Part shown: one piece after another, positions 1 to 12,735 of the stretch | How the letters are laid out: every line of letters starts with the position of its first letter | Numbering within the stretch: the first letter of the stretch is position 1 | Source: Ceratopteris richardii | Taxonomy: Eukaryota; Streptophyta; Polypodiopsida; Polypodiales; Pteridaceae | NCBI GenBank assembly: GCA_020310875.1 | Contig: CM035416.1 | Span: forward strand, 1,960,406 to 2,024,405 | Direction: 5' to 3' | DNA length: 64,000 nucleotides | Made by a program: the position numbers and the translations under genes | Notes under the pieces: model-generated | Seen by the model: only the letters and a program-made list of their open reading frames with translations | Database searches by the model: none | What the model was told of the DNA's origin: nothing

Positions 1-716
1 TATGATATGGCAACGTCAAATGTCACTCCATCCAGTTGATAAACCATATGTTTGCCACCCCTATCTTATAGGATCTAGAAGTTTCTTGATTCTCTCTTTC
101 TCTTCTATGAACACAAAGGTACACAACCGCTTCTAATCAATCCCATGGCAGTCATCAGAAGGGCCTACTTGAGCTATTGCTTTTACCATTCTCTTCCATG
201 CATCTATGCAAACAACATTGAAAGGAATGTTGTGCTCAAGTATGCAATACTCTATCTCTATGTGAGCTACTCTTTGGCATTGCTTCTGCAAGCCACTGGA
301 TATGTAAGAGGATTGAAATCATTGAATAGAGGAATGTGATACTTTGAATCTTTGAGATGATTGTCCTTCCAATGGAATAGACTCTTCATTCTCATCAAGT
401 TGAGAAGGGGTCCTACTTTTCAATATGCTAGCACTAACTCTTGTATGCACAGCTTCTTCTAGTATATCCTCAAACTCTTCAACAAATTAATGGTGACGAG
501 CTACGTTAGCATCTTGAGCAAGCTTATGCTCTTTGCGCACAATCTCTGCAACGTGTTGTGGGACTTGTGTACACCCAACAATGCCCAATCCTCCTAGTCC
601 AGATACATGTCGGATAAGACGTGTAGTTGTGGTACATATTTTCATTTGCATTATGCTATCTATGCTTTTATGTTGACAGAATGTCCACTTTTTCTTTGTT
701 GTGTTGAAGATTACGC
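1..716 (-). pseudogene. hAT-type transposase remnant (BED finger and start of DUF659-like region), 5' part
   Basis: Read on the minus strand, one frame from about 716 down to 1 gives a BED-zinc-finger-like stretch (W-T-F-C, then TRLIRHVSGLGGLGIVGC followed by TQVP), the usual start of plant hAT/DUF659 proteins. It continues into an acidic linker, then 'HNIPFNVV' and 'KRMVKAIAQVGP', and near the window edge 'YGLSTGWSD', which resembles the DUF659 signature Y-G-C-S-(x)-D-G-W-T-D. These proteins are DNA transposases or domesticated relatives that bind DNA through the BED finger. The copy is decayed: in-frame stops lie at 487-489, 319-321 and 133-135 and more follow, and the second finger cysteine appears replaced by histidine. 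The rest would lie left of the window. Family assignment rests on motif spacing only. Confidence 0.6.
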
Positions 717-841
717 CATAAATATGTTATTCCTCATCTCATAATAATGAGCTTGCATTTTGTTCATCCACATGTATGATATAATGAGGAATTGGATTTT
801 TGTTTTTTTGACCCTTTTACCCTGAGTTATGTACGAGGAAA

Positions 842-1118
842 GTTGAGGGTATCTGTGAAACACATAAGTGACATATGTTTGTTTTTTTCCCACAGTATTG
901 TTGAGGGTGCCTGGAACATGTATTCACCACCATGATGCTTTAAATAACACATGTTTCCCCCACAATATTTTTGCCCAAGATATGTATCCAGCTCTGAGAT
1001 GTTTCAAAGATATGCTCTTGTTGAGGGTGCTGCGTTAAATAATACATGTTTTCTCCACAATATTCTTGTCTGAGATATGTATCCAGCTCGAAGATGCTTC
1101 AAATGATATGCTCTTGTT
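842..1118 (+). repeat. Short tandem repeat, about three diverged units
   Basis: Units beginning TTGAGGGTG and containing ACATGTTT, CCCACAATATT, GATATGTATCCAGCTC and GATATGCTCTTG occur at about 842-900 (partial), 901-1020 and 1021-1118. They differ by small indels and substitutions. No coding signal is seen. Confidence 0.7.
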
Positions 1119-2859
1119 TATTCCCATAAAAGTTATTTTCTCAAGAATAATGGAAGAACTTTTGAGGCAATTTTTGTCCTGCATGCTGAAGGGGTGAGCC
1201 AATTATTTTTGACAAAGTTTAGGGTATCAATTTAGCATGCAGTCAAATGGGATCAATTTCAGTAAATGGGCAAATAGAGGATTTCTCTCGCTATTTTAAA
1301 TTCTGATCGCGTTTTTGTATGAAATGACCATGATATCAAACTGAATTCTAATTATGGGTGACTGATCGAAGCTTACTTTTGTGTTGATCTTTTTGTCCAA
1401 ATATATGAAATGCATCATGGAGTGTGGTCATCTGAAGGAGCTTATTATTGCTTGTGAAGCTTGTGTTTATTTATTGGTCTTGTTTTTTGGGAAGTGATTT
1501 TCACATCTGTCCAAGTACCTAAGTTCATCATACAATATTTTAGGAAGCTTCCTCAATAACAGTAACTGTGGTTGATGTCATCAACATTTTTGGATAACTG
1601 ACACACTTGGTTTGTTATATACATTCACTCACTGCATGGTTCAACCTTCTGTCAATCTCAGACAGTTTCAAATATTATCTTCTATCCAGTATGATGGATG
1701 GACATCAATATGATAGGTGGTTAAAAAAATAACCAATTAGTAGTTGTCTCTGATTATTTTATGTATGCAATTCGTTTTTCTGTTCTTTAAAGTTGTGGCT
1801 TTATTAATTGAACAACACATGATATGTTAAAATATAAATCTTCATTCGTGGATCATCGATTGTGACCCTTGGTTTGAGCTTATTATATATACATTGTCTT
1901 GCTCCAACATTCAGCCTTCTAATCCGTCATAATAGTTCAAGTATGATTACAAAACCCAGAAGTACAAATGAGAAGATGCATCTACTTTCTTACAACTGCA
2001 TAACATATGTTCGCAAGTTCTGTTTGCTCTCATAACTCTTTGTTCCTTTTTAGAGCAGGCACAATACTAATGGAAGTCTGCATATCCTCATGAGTTCATG
2101 CTTTGGTGGTGTGTGTCGTGGGGTGCATGTGTGAGCATGTATTCATTCTTAGTTCTATACCCACTATTGGGGACTGATGACATTAGTGGGGATGTCATAG
2201 TATTGAGTCGTTACTATGCACAATGGAGCTGATACGCTGTATTGTCTTGTGGTCGACCACCATGAGCTTACAGTTGCACTTCCATTTGAGGGTGAATTTG
2301 GGTTTGCTTGGATTCATTCTGGTTTATATTATGGACGGCTTTCTAGGCTTTGAGGCTCAAGATACTATTTCTGTCACGCTTGTATCTACCAAAATTGCAG
2401 TGACATAACTTTAATTATCAAATGCTAATGACAATGGAGTTTTGGGTTCCGCATCACTTTACATCATTGAACCTTCCATCTTTTGTTGGATAGTGATTCA
2501 CATACACTTATGTAGACATGAAATGATTTAGAATTCTCTTATCTCCTTTTGATCGTTGGCTAGGATGTGGGCAAAAGTCTCTTTTCATTTATCCATCTTG
2601 CGGAGCTATTGAATCTTCAAATCAATGCACTAGTGAGGGATTTGCATCTTGAAGAAAAATGCATGAATTTTTGTTATGCCAAAGGCTTGTTGAGTTTCAT
2701 TGTCCTTTCAACCTCTTTCAATAAAACAAAAAAGGGCTTGATTCATATTATAAGGAATCAGATAATCAGGTTTGCTACCTAACAACCATTTCCCCTCCTT
2801 ACGAGTAGTGTTACTCCGCTTGGCTTGATTTGACTCTGGAAAAAAGCTTTTACCTATAA
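1119..2859. other. AT-rich DNA, no gene recognised
   Basis: Only short open frames without recognisable motifs occur here. A stretch near 1840-1960 (CTTCATTCGTGG, then CAGCCTTCTAAT) faintly resembles the duplicated segments that follow at 2860-3925, so at least part of this interval is probably old repeat. Confidence 0.5.
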
Positions 2860-3925
2860 GTGGTACCATATTCAAAGAAATATTACAATCTTCATTCTAG
2901 GATTAATGCTTGTGAATCTTGGTTCAAGTATGATATTTTATACAATATTGGGGATTATCATCGTTCTTGGACTTGCATATTTAAGTGCTCCACATTTCTG
3001 CCTTCTAACAATTTCGAACAGCTCAGTTAAGTCTTATGCCACAATATTGTGATTATTAATATTATTAGCTTGGAAGTAAAAAAAAAAAATAAAAGTGTTT
3101 TCTTACCATGTTGTCCTTGTTTACTTCTAAAGCAATCAAAATTTGTAAGCATTCTGTAATGATTATTAAAATTTTTTTAGAACAGTTGTTCATTGGAGTA
3201 TAGCAGTATAAGCTTTAAATGTTTTTAATAATACATGGATTGAGTTATTGACTTGCCTTTCAATTTTTCAATTATAAGACTGTTCTCATAGCTTTTATAT
3301 TTGTAGCTTGGTTCATATTTCTTTTTGGATCACAATAAATATTTCTTTTTATAAACATCAAATTGTAAACAAACCATTCTTGTTTTTTTAAAGTTTACAC
3401 AGTAAACAACGTGAATACATGTGTGTATCATATTCAAAGTTAGGAAAGTTACAATCTTCATTCTAGGATGCTTGTGAATCGTGGTCCATATCTATATGTA
3501 TTGACTTTTTTTTTGCAGCCTAGTAACCATTTTTAGTGATTCGAGTATGATATTGTATTCAAATATGGTGGATGACCATTACAACAAATAGTTTGGAAGG
3601 GTAATGCTAATTTTTCTACGACTAATACATTTTGTCCTTGTCTAACATCATGAAGCTTTTAATTCAGGAACACTAGGATATGATAGAACATAGCGTGCTT
3701 GAACTTTTACATGTAAGTGCTGCATTCCTTCTAACAATTTAGAACAGTTCATTTACAGTCTTATGCTCAATATGGTGGATTTTTAAAATTTAATTAGCTT
3801 GGAAGTATAAACTCAATAAAAGAAAAGTTTCCGTACTATGATGCGCTTGTGTACTAGCAATAAAAAAATTGTAAGCATTTTGTAATGAATATGATAGTTT
3901 ATTAAGAATAGTTGTTCATTGTGGA
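2860..3925 (+). repeat. Diverged direct duplication (about 2880-3215 and 3440-3925)
   Basis: Two direct copies share the same ordered words: ACAATCTTCATTCTAGGAT, GCTTGTGAATC, CCTTCTAACAATTT, ATTAGCTTGGAAGTA, TTGTAAGCATT and GTTGTTCATTG. The second copy is longer, with about 200 bases of unmatched sequence in its middle. Both are AT-rich and non-coding. The divergence suggests an old duplication. The following 300 bases (3926-4228) show nothing I can name. Confidence 0.65.
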
Positions 3926-4228
3926 GACCACACACATCATATTTAGGTGCCAAACATGAAATTGTGAATATGAAGGGGGGATATTAATTGTTTCAAAGGA
4001 TGTGCTTGCGGGTAGAGGTAAGTGCCTTATATGGAATCTATGTGAGATCAGTTTTTGCAATTATAATTTTGCACACACAGCTTTTTGTATTCTCTAACTA
4101 ATATTTCTACATGAACACTGTTGAAGATAGATAAGCTTTCCTTGCAAATGATTTGCAAATTTTGATCCATGTCATTTATTTTTTGTGTGAGCATATATGT
4201 GGTCCATGTGATCACTTTGCGCAACTAT

Positions 4229-4277
4229 AATCTTACAAATGATCTTACAAATGATCTTACAAATGATCTTAGAAATG
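4229..4277 (+). repeat. 12-bp tandem repeat, four units
   Basis: The unit ATCTTACAAATG is repeated four times with small changes. Confidence 0.85.
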
Positions 4278-4297
4278 TAGCCTTTCTTATCTTTCGC

Positions 4298-4995
4298 AAC
4301 TAATATTTCAGTTTATTGCACGAACATTGTTGAAGATAAATAAGATTTCCTTATGGGGGTCCTCTTATAGAGGACAAAAAAACATGTTTGACCAAATATA
4401 GAAATCTATTGACGGGACTTATAGATAAGTAAGGACTTTTTATGGAGTTTGTGTTAGCAAAAAATGAAGGTAAGAAAGTTATCACTTTCAATGGAGTTAT
4501 GCTCAAATGAGAGCATGAGTGCTTGAAAATGAAAGTCGAATTAATCCAAAGATGACATTATTTTATTTTTTTTGATTTGGTATATGAATGAAGACTTGAA
4601 TGGAGTGAAAGCAAAGAAGTATCCTCAATGCCACCTTTGTTAACCTTCTCAACTAATACTTTAATTTACTGCCCTAACATTGCTGCAGATAAATAAGGTT
4701 TCTTTATGGGGATCATCACATAGAGGACAAGAAAAACATGTTTGAGCAAACATAGAAATCTATTGATGGGACTTATAGATAAGTATAAACTTTTTATGGA
4801 GTTCGTCTTAGCAAAGAATGAACGTAAGAAAGCTATAATTTTCAATGGAGTTATGCCCAAATGAGAGCATGAGTGCTTGAAAATGAAAGTCAAATTAATC
4901 CAAAGATGACAATATTTCATTTTTTTTTTGATTTGGTTTATGAATGAAGACTTGATTGAGAGAAAACAAAGAACTATACTCCAGGCCATGTTCAC
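4298..4995 (+). repeat. Tandem duplication with about 353-bp period
   Basis: The segment starting AACTAATATTTCAGTTTATT at 4298 is repeated from 4651. Shared words are GAAGATAAATAAG, CATAGAAATCTATTGA, GGGACTTATAGATAAGTA, CAATGGAGTTATG, AGAGCATGAGTGCTTG and TTAATCCAAAGATGACA. The copies differ at roughly one base in ten. A weaker third relative of the first 50 bases lies near 4090-4140. No coding content is recognisable. Confidence 0.8.
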
Positions 4996-5170
4996 AATAA
5001 GTTGGCTATTGATCTCTTATATAGGACTACAATCAGAGGATGCCTCCACATAATGATAAAATATATGTCATCAAAGGGATATTTTGAATGCTTAGGTTAA
5101 AGAATCTATTGGTAGGGGAAAGTATCAATCCCATGCAAAATGTACACATATTTTCTCTCCACATGTTTTT

Positions 5171-5473
5171 ATCAAAGTAAGGCTAAAGTAAGCGATTGAA
5201 GTTGGAGTTACCCTTTTGCGCAACATTCACACATTGGTAGTTAATAAATACTTGTGGCCTTCTAATCAACACTATCAAAGTAAGGCTGAAGTAAGCGATT
5301 GAAGTTGGAATTACCCTTTTGCGCAGCATTCACACATTGGAAGTTAATAAATACTTGTGGCCTTCTAATCAACACTATCAAAGTAAGGCTAAAGTAAGCG
5401 ATTGAAGTTCGAGTTACCCTTTTGTGCAACATTCACACATTGGAAGTTAATAAATACTTGTGGCCTTCTAATC
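5171..5473 (+). repeat. 103-bp tandem repeat, three near-identical units
   Basis: Units start at 5171, 5274 and 5377 with ATCAAAGTAAGGCT and end with CTTGTGGCCTTCTAATC. Only a few substitutions separate them, so the amplification is recent relative to the surrounding sequence. The unit is AT-rich and non-coding. Confidence 0.9.
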
Positions 5474-5660
5474 GAGACACAATGGACATCCATAGATACC
5501 TAGTTGATATTTATAACACTATTTCCAATTTGTCACGTATCTATCATGAATAACTATTGCTTTTCGACTAAATAACTCATTAAATTTACATTGTGCACGA
5601 AAATATTACTCTAGGATAGAAATAAACAACCACTCCCTTTTTTTATAGTCATTTTCATAA

Positions 5661-6433
5661 CATAGTGTAGAAAAGATTAGAAATTGAAGGAGAAGAGTAA
5701 ATTTGAGTTTTGTTGAAAATTTTGAAAAACCCTAACCCTAAAATCTATTTTTTTTCCTATTCCTTTCTATCCACCTACGTACCTAGATATTTAAAGTGAT
5801 GAATAAAATGGATAAGTAATTAGAATACATGCACAAAGCATTAAAAGCACATGCCTCATGAAGAAGCTTACTATCATGCACACCTGACAAGAACTCTGAC
5901 AATGGTACCAAAAGTGCAATACCCTTGTCGTCGTTTCCAATAGTGCAGACAATGATAAGATTGTCATATCCAAGTTTTCAAGATAACCCTAACAAATGGG
6001 AGCTCTTTCACTTATGTAGACTTTTTAAGAGCTCTGTCCAGGCTGTAGTCTTCGTCCTAGCTTCAACAAAAGCGATTTGAAGGTTGAAACAATTTAGAAA
6101 ATATAGAAAGTTTGTTGTGGCTACTCTACTCATGCCGCTGAAGCTCAAGTACTACTCATGCCCTTGAAGCTCAAGTACTACTCATGTTTTACATTATGGG
6201 CTTGGTTATTGCTAAAACTAGGAAATCACACCAAACATAGACAATTTTACATGTACTTTGGGTAATAAATAGGCAAAAACCTGATGTTAAGAGAGATTTG
6301 AGATGTAAAAAAATTTACTAGAGTCCTTCCATCCTTGTCTTCCATGCTTGCACTTCCCTTTTACCACATTTCTCATCCTTTGACTGAGCTTTGATTCCTT
6401 TAACTTGGAAATTTTAGGCTAACTCCTCTAACA
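5661..6433. repeat. LTR-like block X1
   Basis: This block is homologous in direct orientation to 17649-18513. Both begin TGTA(T/G)A(A) and end in CT(C)TAACA or CTCCAACA, the TG...CA ends expected of an LTR. Shared words include CCCTAAAATCT, TCCTATTCCT, TCTTTCACTTAT, TTTTACATGTA, TTTGGGTAATA and ATTTGAGAT. No element body directly adjoining it was recognised. I read it as a solo or orphan LTR, or as one end of a large non-coding LTR element that includes the Y blocks. It is moderately diverged from its partner. Confidence 0.5.
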
Positions 6434-7089
6434 ACAACATAATTTATTTTTAAATATTTATGTGCTCAAGAAGATGTCAAGTTTTCTTATCACCACTACC
6501 TTGCAAGGTTTTAAATGGGGTAATAGGTGATTAGTACCAATAATGCTTTACATATTGATCCAAAATGGGTTAGCTCCACCTTAGCTACTAGTCAAAATTC
6601 TCTCGGTATCATACCATTTTCTTAAGAGAGATGAGATCATCAATTTCTTCATCAGAGTCCGTAGTTTCATTCCTTGTTTCAAACTATATCATGATTTATA
6701 AAAGTGCCCCATTATCCATTGGTTAATGTTTTAGGAAATGTAATTTCTTGTTTAGCTCCAAGATATGTATGTAGAATATTTGTTTTGAGGATGTAGTATT
6801 AGGCTATTTTAATATATTAAAAGCATCTAGTTTTTTACATGATTTCCAAAAAGCTAGAAATCAGTTAGATCGTTAAAGCTATCAAAGAATTTTCTTCTTA
6901 AATGAGAATTTTAAAGTAAGTGCAAAGGTATGAGAATAGAGTTAGGAGTCAATATCTTGCACCATATATTCTTATGCATAAGTAATCTTTGTAATATAGT
7001 TTGTAAAAGCTCACAATTTTTCTCATGTCAAACCAATGTGTTACCATTCTAAATAACTATCTACCTATGTATCTAGGTAGGCATATACC

Positions 7090-7306
<217 letters not shown>

Positions 7307-8755
7307 GTAATTATGTTCTTTGTGTTACCATACTACAAGAGGTATTTATAATCAAATACACAAGTAGTAAGCAAATATGTATGTATGTATGTACATCTAT
7401 AAGCATGTATATCCCACCTTGTTCTTGAAGTTGACTTACCTGGTGGGTTTTTCTATCATATGTGTGTAAATGAAATCATATAAGCTAAGGTTTATAAATA
7501 ATCAAGGAAGCATGTAGAAATTGAAAAACAGTTTACATTGCATAGAAATTGAAAAGAGTTTTGTTTTGAGGTGTAGAGCTCAAAAATTGGATTTTTGACA
7601 AAAAGATATATTACTTAAGGCTCATGGGGGTCAAAATACAAATAGGACTTTTTAAAGATCATAGTAAAGGATGAGTTTCTGGGCAAACAATTGTTGCACT
7701 TTGGCTTGAAATTTGATTTTTGCCTAGCCCACACAACTATACTCTTACCCCAAACCTTGTGTGCTTTGAAAATTCAAAAATTTCTTCAAAAACACCAAAA
7801 TCCAATAGACAATTACCCTAGGATCTATGAGCACTTTTGAGTGACTTTGAGTGCCTTGTGCACTTGGTTATGATTCCCTAAGGTGTATATCCCTATAGCT
7901 AATATTTGCTTGATTTTAAGCACGATTGCTAAAAAACAATTTCTCTAACTTGCCTTAGGTTTGGGAAATCATGTGCATGCGAATTAGACATTCTAAATGA
8001 CTTTTTAATGGCAAAGGGTGTTATAGTGCTGCACAAATCTCCTTGGCTGAAAGTTAAAAACACTTTTCTAGCAAACAATTGCTCTTCCAATTAGACAAAT
8101 TGTGGGCATAAACTACACTTTTTCTTGGATTTTTCTATTCAAAGAGTAGAAGAACACTTTTCTAAGCCTTAACATTTTGAAAAGTTATAATTTGGCTCAA
8201 AATTCACTCAAATCTTGTAGAAGATTGTCCTACATTCTAGAGCCATTATTTTTAGATTTGGTGATTTTTATCACCAAAATTTCCAAAACTCTTCCTATGA
8301 TGCTTCTAGAGCTCTCAAGAGCTTCAAAAGTTCAATATCAACTTGGAAAATCCCACGATTACCTGAAGTGATTGATCTACATAGAGCAATGGTGGATGTG
8401 CAAAAATGAGTTTTGGTGCAGTCTTTTGGTGTATTGGGACCTAATTTTAGTTCACACAATATGATGGAACAAAAATATAGTCCAAAATCTTTGAATTATG
8501 TGGAAAATCCTTCAAGCAATTTCCCTAGCAAGTAGAGCAATCATGAGCTAAACTTTGAGGCTAAACTTGATTTTCTTGACTTGAACTTCTTGCTTTGCAC
8601 TTATAAGGCTAGGGACTATGTAATACAGAAAAAAGAATACCAAAGAAAAAACTTTAGAGCTCAAATCCTTGAGATGATTTCCCTAGAACTTAGAGCAGTC
8701 CTAGGTGTGCTTTTGGCTTGTTTTATTGCAAAACTTTTGGATTTCTTTCCTTGGT

Positions 8756-8760
8756 TTCTT
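8756..8760 (+). repeat. Target-site duplication of Copia-1 (TTCTT)
   Basis: TTCTT at 8756-8760 is repeated at 14605-14609 directly after the 3' LTR. The unoccupied paralogous site in Y2 (17032-17036) carries TTCTT once, in the same context GGT-TTCTT-CTTAATG. One extra T lies between the left copy and the LTR start. Confidence 0.9.
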
Positions 8761-8761
8761 T

Positions 8762-9799
8762 TGTTGGTGCAATTTACCCAAGCCTTCACATTTGACATAT
8801 TGTAGAGAAATTCTATGGACATGTCTTGCTTCACTAATTGGTTCATGTGAACCACATCTTGTAATAGCTAGTCACTTATCCTTGGTAAAAGTCAATTACT
8901 TGAAGAACATTTGTAAAAGCCACAACTTGTTAGGAGAAAATATAGCTACGAGTTCCTAATGAGAGAATGTTGCCTACATCATAGGAGTCACTTTAAATTG
9001 TGAAGCAAGTGATAAAAAGGACTTTTGAGAAGTAGTGGGATAACACTTCATCATTGAGCCCATTTGATTGATCATTTTGTAAGCTTGAGTAAGCACACTC
9101 CATAGCTACTCAGCTATCATCATTGTGCATCATTCTCTATGCCAATGATCTTGTACAACATTGTGTTATAATATAAACTTGTCATTGATCAATTCTGTCC
9201 ACTCTCCTGCTATGATCTCTCATAATAGTCAACTTTGACTGAGCATATGTCACTGATTACTCCATCGTTTTGGAAGTTCTATAGCTTGTTAGATCCATCT
9301 TGAAGTGTTCTATATGCTGATAAATTTTCAAGTCACTTAGATCTACCGTCGATGAGAAATCATGATCAAAGCAATCATTGGTATTTCTCTGAGCAGCTCC
9401 TAAAAAGTCAGGGGTGAGTCTAAGATTGCCAAATTGATTTCTGTGAGCTTTGTTTGTTATTTTGAATGATTCCACTTGCAAACATTAGCTTGCTAAGCTA
9501 ATTTGATTCCTCTGAAAGGAATTTTCCTAACTACTATTGTGCTGGGAGCACAAAGCTTAAGAACCAACAGGTGTGTGAACAAAAATAACATGTTTTTGAC
9601 AACTTATGATTTCTGAAGTTATCTATTTTGGATCGATCATTACACTCATCAACTCCAAAGTACATTAGTACTTCATTGGTGTCATTTGGAAGCTAAGAGG
9701 GCCCACTACTCAACTCTAAAGTATATCAATGCTGGTGTCAAGCAGGTTTAGCAAGTACCACTTCATTTCTTGAAGTATCCATATCCATCTCATCCAACA
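8762..9799 (+). repeat. Copia-1 5' LTR
   Basis: It starts TGTTGGTGCAATTTACCC and ends CATCTCATCCAACA, giving the short inverted ends TGTTGG...CCAACA. A TATAATATAAAC element near 9168 may be the promoter TATA box. The 3' LTR matches along its full length apart from two indels. Confidence 0.93.
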
Positions 9800-9800
9800 G

Positions 9801-9812
9801 TGGTATCAGAGC
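9801..9812 (+). other. Copia-1 primer-binding site (initiator Met-tRNA)
   Basis: TGGTATCAGAGC, one base after the 5' LTR, is the standard plant Copia primer site. It is complementary to the 3' end of initiator methionine tRNA and would prime minus-strand DNA synthesis. Confidence 0.95.
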
Positions 9813-9826
9813 AAAGCTAAGGTAAA

Positions 9827-10700
9827 ATGGGTGATGGTTTCCCTTCCTTCATTGATAAATTGGATAGGAACAACTATCCAACATGGTCCTTGAGGATGAA
9901 GACATACTTGCAAGGAAGGAGTCTCTATGGATATATCTCAAGAGATGAGGAGATGCCCACTTTCAGAAGTAAAGATCAACCTACTAGAGAGGAGCAAGAA
10001 AGACTCAATGCATGGTGTGCTAAAGATGCTATAGCCAGGTTAGATCTCTTAAACTTTATTTCTAATTTCGTTCTTCCACATATCAGGAATTGCAAGACTT
10101 CCCAAGAAATATGGGATACTCTATCTTCATATTTTTCCTCCAACACAAGGGCTATAAAAAATCAGATATAGATGGAGTTTACAACTCAGAAAAAGCAATC
10201 CAAGCAGAGTGTGTCAGAGTATGTTACAAAGATGAAGGATATTGTTGATCAATTGGCAAGCATCGGAGAAGAAATTGAAGAGGAACAAATAGTCAGACAA
10301 ATCATTAATGGCATCAAGGCAGATGATAAGTGGGAATCCTTCACAACTGCAATGGACCTTTACATGGACATGTAGACTCCTGACCTAACCACTCTCATGG
10401 GTCAAATCTTTACCCATGAAGCAAAACTCAACAAAAATGGTGAGCCATCTAGTGGTAATAACACTTCTGCTCTCTATACAGATAAAGGAAAATCTAAAGA
10501 TAAACACAAGAACAAAAAAGTTGAAGATGAAGGTGCTACTTCTCAAGCTAACTATGCAGGGAGAGGTAGAAATCAAAGAGGTAGAGGCAGAGGAGGTAAG
10601 CAAGGAAGGGGGAGATCCTTCAACTCTTCCCCATGCAATATTTGTGATTTATCAAATCACACCATAGATGAATGTTACAGGAACTTCAAGAACTAGAGAA
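9827..10700 (+). mobile_element. Copia-1 Gag region
   Basis: The N-terminal part reads as a plant Copia Gag (F-I-D-K-L-D-R-N-N-Y-P-T-W then L-R-M-K-T-Y-L). A helical middle with E-F-T-T-Q-K-K-Q-S and V-S-E-Y-V follows, then a basic Arg/Gly-rich segment (GRGRGGKQGRG) and a CX2CX4HX4C zinc knuckle (CNICDLSNHTIDEC, about 10636-10677). Gag would coat the RNA in the virus-like particle. The region is broken. Confidence 0.85.
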
Positions 10701-10859
10701 GTAGAGGTTTCCAAAGAAGTGGCTACTCATAATCAAGAGGAAGATTCAACCACAATCAAGGATACAACAATAACTACAACAAAAACTATCGAAATGGATA
10801 CAAATCAAGGAAGGACTACAACAACTACATAGAGGATCAAGAGGATTCTCTTCTCATTA

Positions 10860-11000
10860 TGAATATGACATCCAAACAAGGTATGAATGATGGACACCTC
10901 TTCTATATTGACTCAGGTTGTTCAAACCATGTAGCACGCAATGTAGCTCTCCTTTTTGATCTAGAAGAACCCAAAGGAAAACATCAGGTACAGACATGTG
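10860..11000 (+). mobile_element. Copia-1 aspartic protease region
   Basis: The motif F-Y-I-D-S-G-C-S-N-H-V-A (near 10902-10935) is the catalytic D-S-G site of Copia proteases, which process Gag-Pol. It sits between the zinc knuckle and the integrase, as expected. Confidence 0.8.
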
Positions 11001-11289
11001 ATGATACCAAGCATTTAGTGGTCAAGTAGGAAATGTTAAAACCTCTTATGTAAATTGAAACTTGTTGAGCAGAGTTCTTTATGTGCCTACCATCACAAAC
11101 AATTTGATGAGTATTGGACAGATAGTGGAAAAGGGTTTGCAGGTTAGGTTCAACAAATTTGGAGCTTTTGTAGAGGACCCACAACATGGATTCAAGAGAA
11201 TTGCAAAGGGAGAAAAAATAGGTAGACTTTTCACATTTGAGCTTGAAGATACCAGAAATATTGCTTTGTATAATTATAAGGATCAAACC

Positions 11290-12110
11290 TTATCTGAGCT
11301 TGAGATTTGGCACAAGAGACTCGGACACATAGATGAAAGAACATTAAAACATGTATATAGGGATCAATATGTGCTTGGGATACCTAATGTATCCAAGCAA
11401 CACATAATCTATAAGTGTGGTGCATGTCAATTTGGTAAGTCACACAGGTTGCCATTCACAAAGATGGGTTATATGCATGAGGACTATTTGGAACTTGTCC
11501 ATATAGATGTATGGGACCAAGCAAGCCATCACTTTTAGTAGATGGACTATCTTGTATTTCATGAAGCATAAGGATGAAGTGTTCAATTTTTTCAAAAAGT
11601 ATCTTGCACTCGTGGAAAATCAAAAGAGGCTAAGGTGTGATGGAGGAGGTGAGTACTTCTCCAATGAGTTTGATAGATTCTTGTAGGACAGAGGTATCAA
11701 GAGGGAGATCACAACTAGGTATACTCCTGAGCAAAATGGAGTAGCAGAAAGGAGGAATAGATTGATTGTTGAAACAACTAGTTCAATGCTTAATGAAAAG
11801 AGGATGCCTAATTACTTATGGGCAGAGGCCGTGTCTACTGCAACCTACTTGATTAACAGGTTACCTTCTAAATCACTTGATGGGATGACCCCCTATGAAG
11901 CATGGCATGGTAGAAGGCCATCACTTGAACATTGCAAAATATTTGGTTTTGTTGCATATGCGCACATTCCATCACAAATCAGAGGTAAGTTGGACACTAA
12001 GGCAGAGAAATGCATCTTTATCAGATATGATATAAACCAAAAGGTTACAGGTTGTATAATCCATCCAACAAAGGATATAAAGTCAGATGTTGTATTTGAT
12101 GAGAATGACT
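11290..12110 (+). mobile_element. Copia-1 integrase region
   Basis: The pre-integrase zinc module is visible as W-H-K-R-L-G-H-I followed by C-G-A-C-Q-F-G-K-S-H-R (HHCC type). The core shows Y-T-P-E-Q-N-G-V-A-E-R-R-N-R near 11720, carrying the catalytic Glu. The plant Copia C-terminal signature L-P-S-K-S-L-D-G-M-T-P-Y-E-A-W-H-G follows. The enzyme would join cDNA to host DNA. The region is broken. Confidence 0.85.
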
Positions 12111-12239
12111 CCTAGTTTGAAAGGGAATGCAAGCAGGTTAAATTACCATATGATTTGGATGATGAGTTTCCAAGTCTTACGAAGGAGGAGTCAACCATAA
12201 CTCAAGACATCAAATCAGATGATGAGGATGGCCAAGGAA

Positions 12240-12735
12240 TTGGAATCTGTATCAACTTGATGTAAAAAATGCTTTTCTCAATGGTTGGATTTCAGAGGAG
12301 GTACACATGGCTCAACCTCCTTGCTATGAAGATCCAATAAAGTTAAATCATGTATGCAAATTGAAAAAAGCTCTTTATGGTTTAAAACAGGCACTTAGGG
12401 CATGGAACCATAGATTGGTGACATATCTCCAAGACCAAGGATTCACTATGAGGAAGGCAGATTCATCCTTATTCATAAAAAAAAGCAATTCAGAGGTGAT
12501 ATACTCGTGTGTATATGTTGATGACATTATCCTTACTGGAAGTGATGCCAATGGCATCAAATATATAAAGAATCAGATGATGCAAGAATTCAAGATTAGT
12601 GACCCAGGGTTATTAAAATATTTTCTTGGACTTGAGTTAGTATATACAAACTCAGGTATCTACATCACTCAAAGGAGTTATGTGCAGGACATGTTGAAGG
12701 AAAATTAAGTACTCATGAAGGTGTTGAGTTTCAAT
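12240..12735 (+). mobile_element. Copia-1 reverse transcriptase region
   Basis: Conserved Copia RT blocks are seen: Q-L-D-V-K-N-A-F-L-N-G, then L-K-K-A-L-Y-G-L-K-Q-A-L-R-A-W, and the catalytic Y-V-D-D-I box near 12517-12531. Y-F-L-G-L-E follows. The region is truncated relative to the family and broken. Confidence 0.88.
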
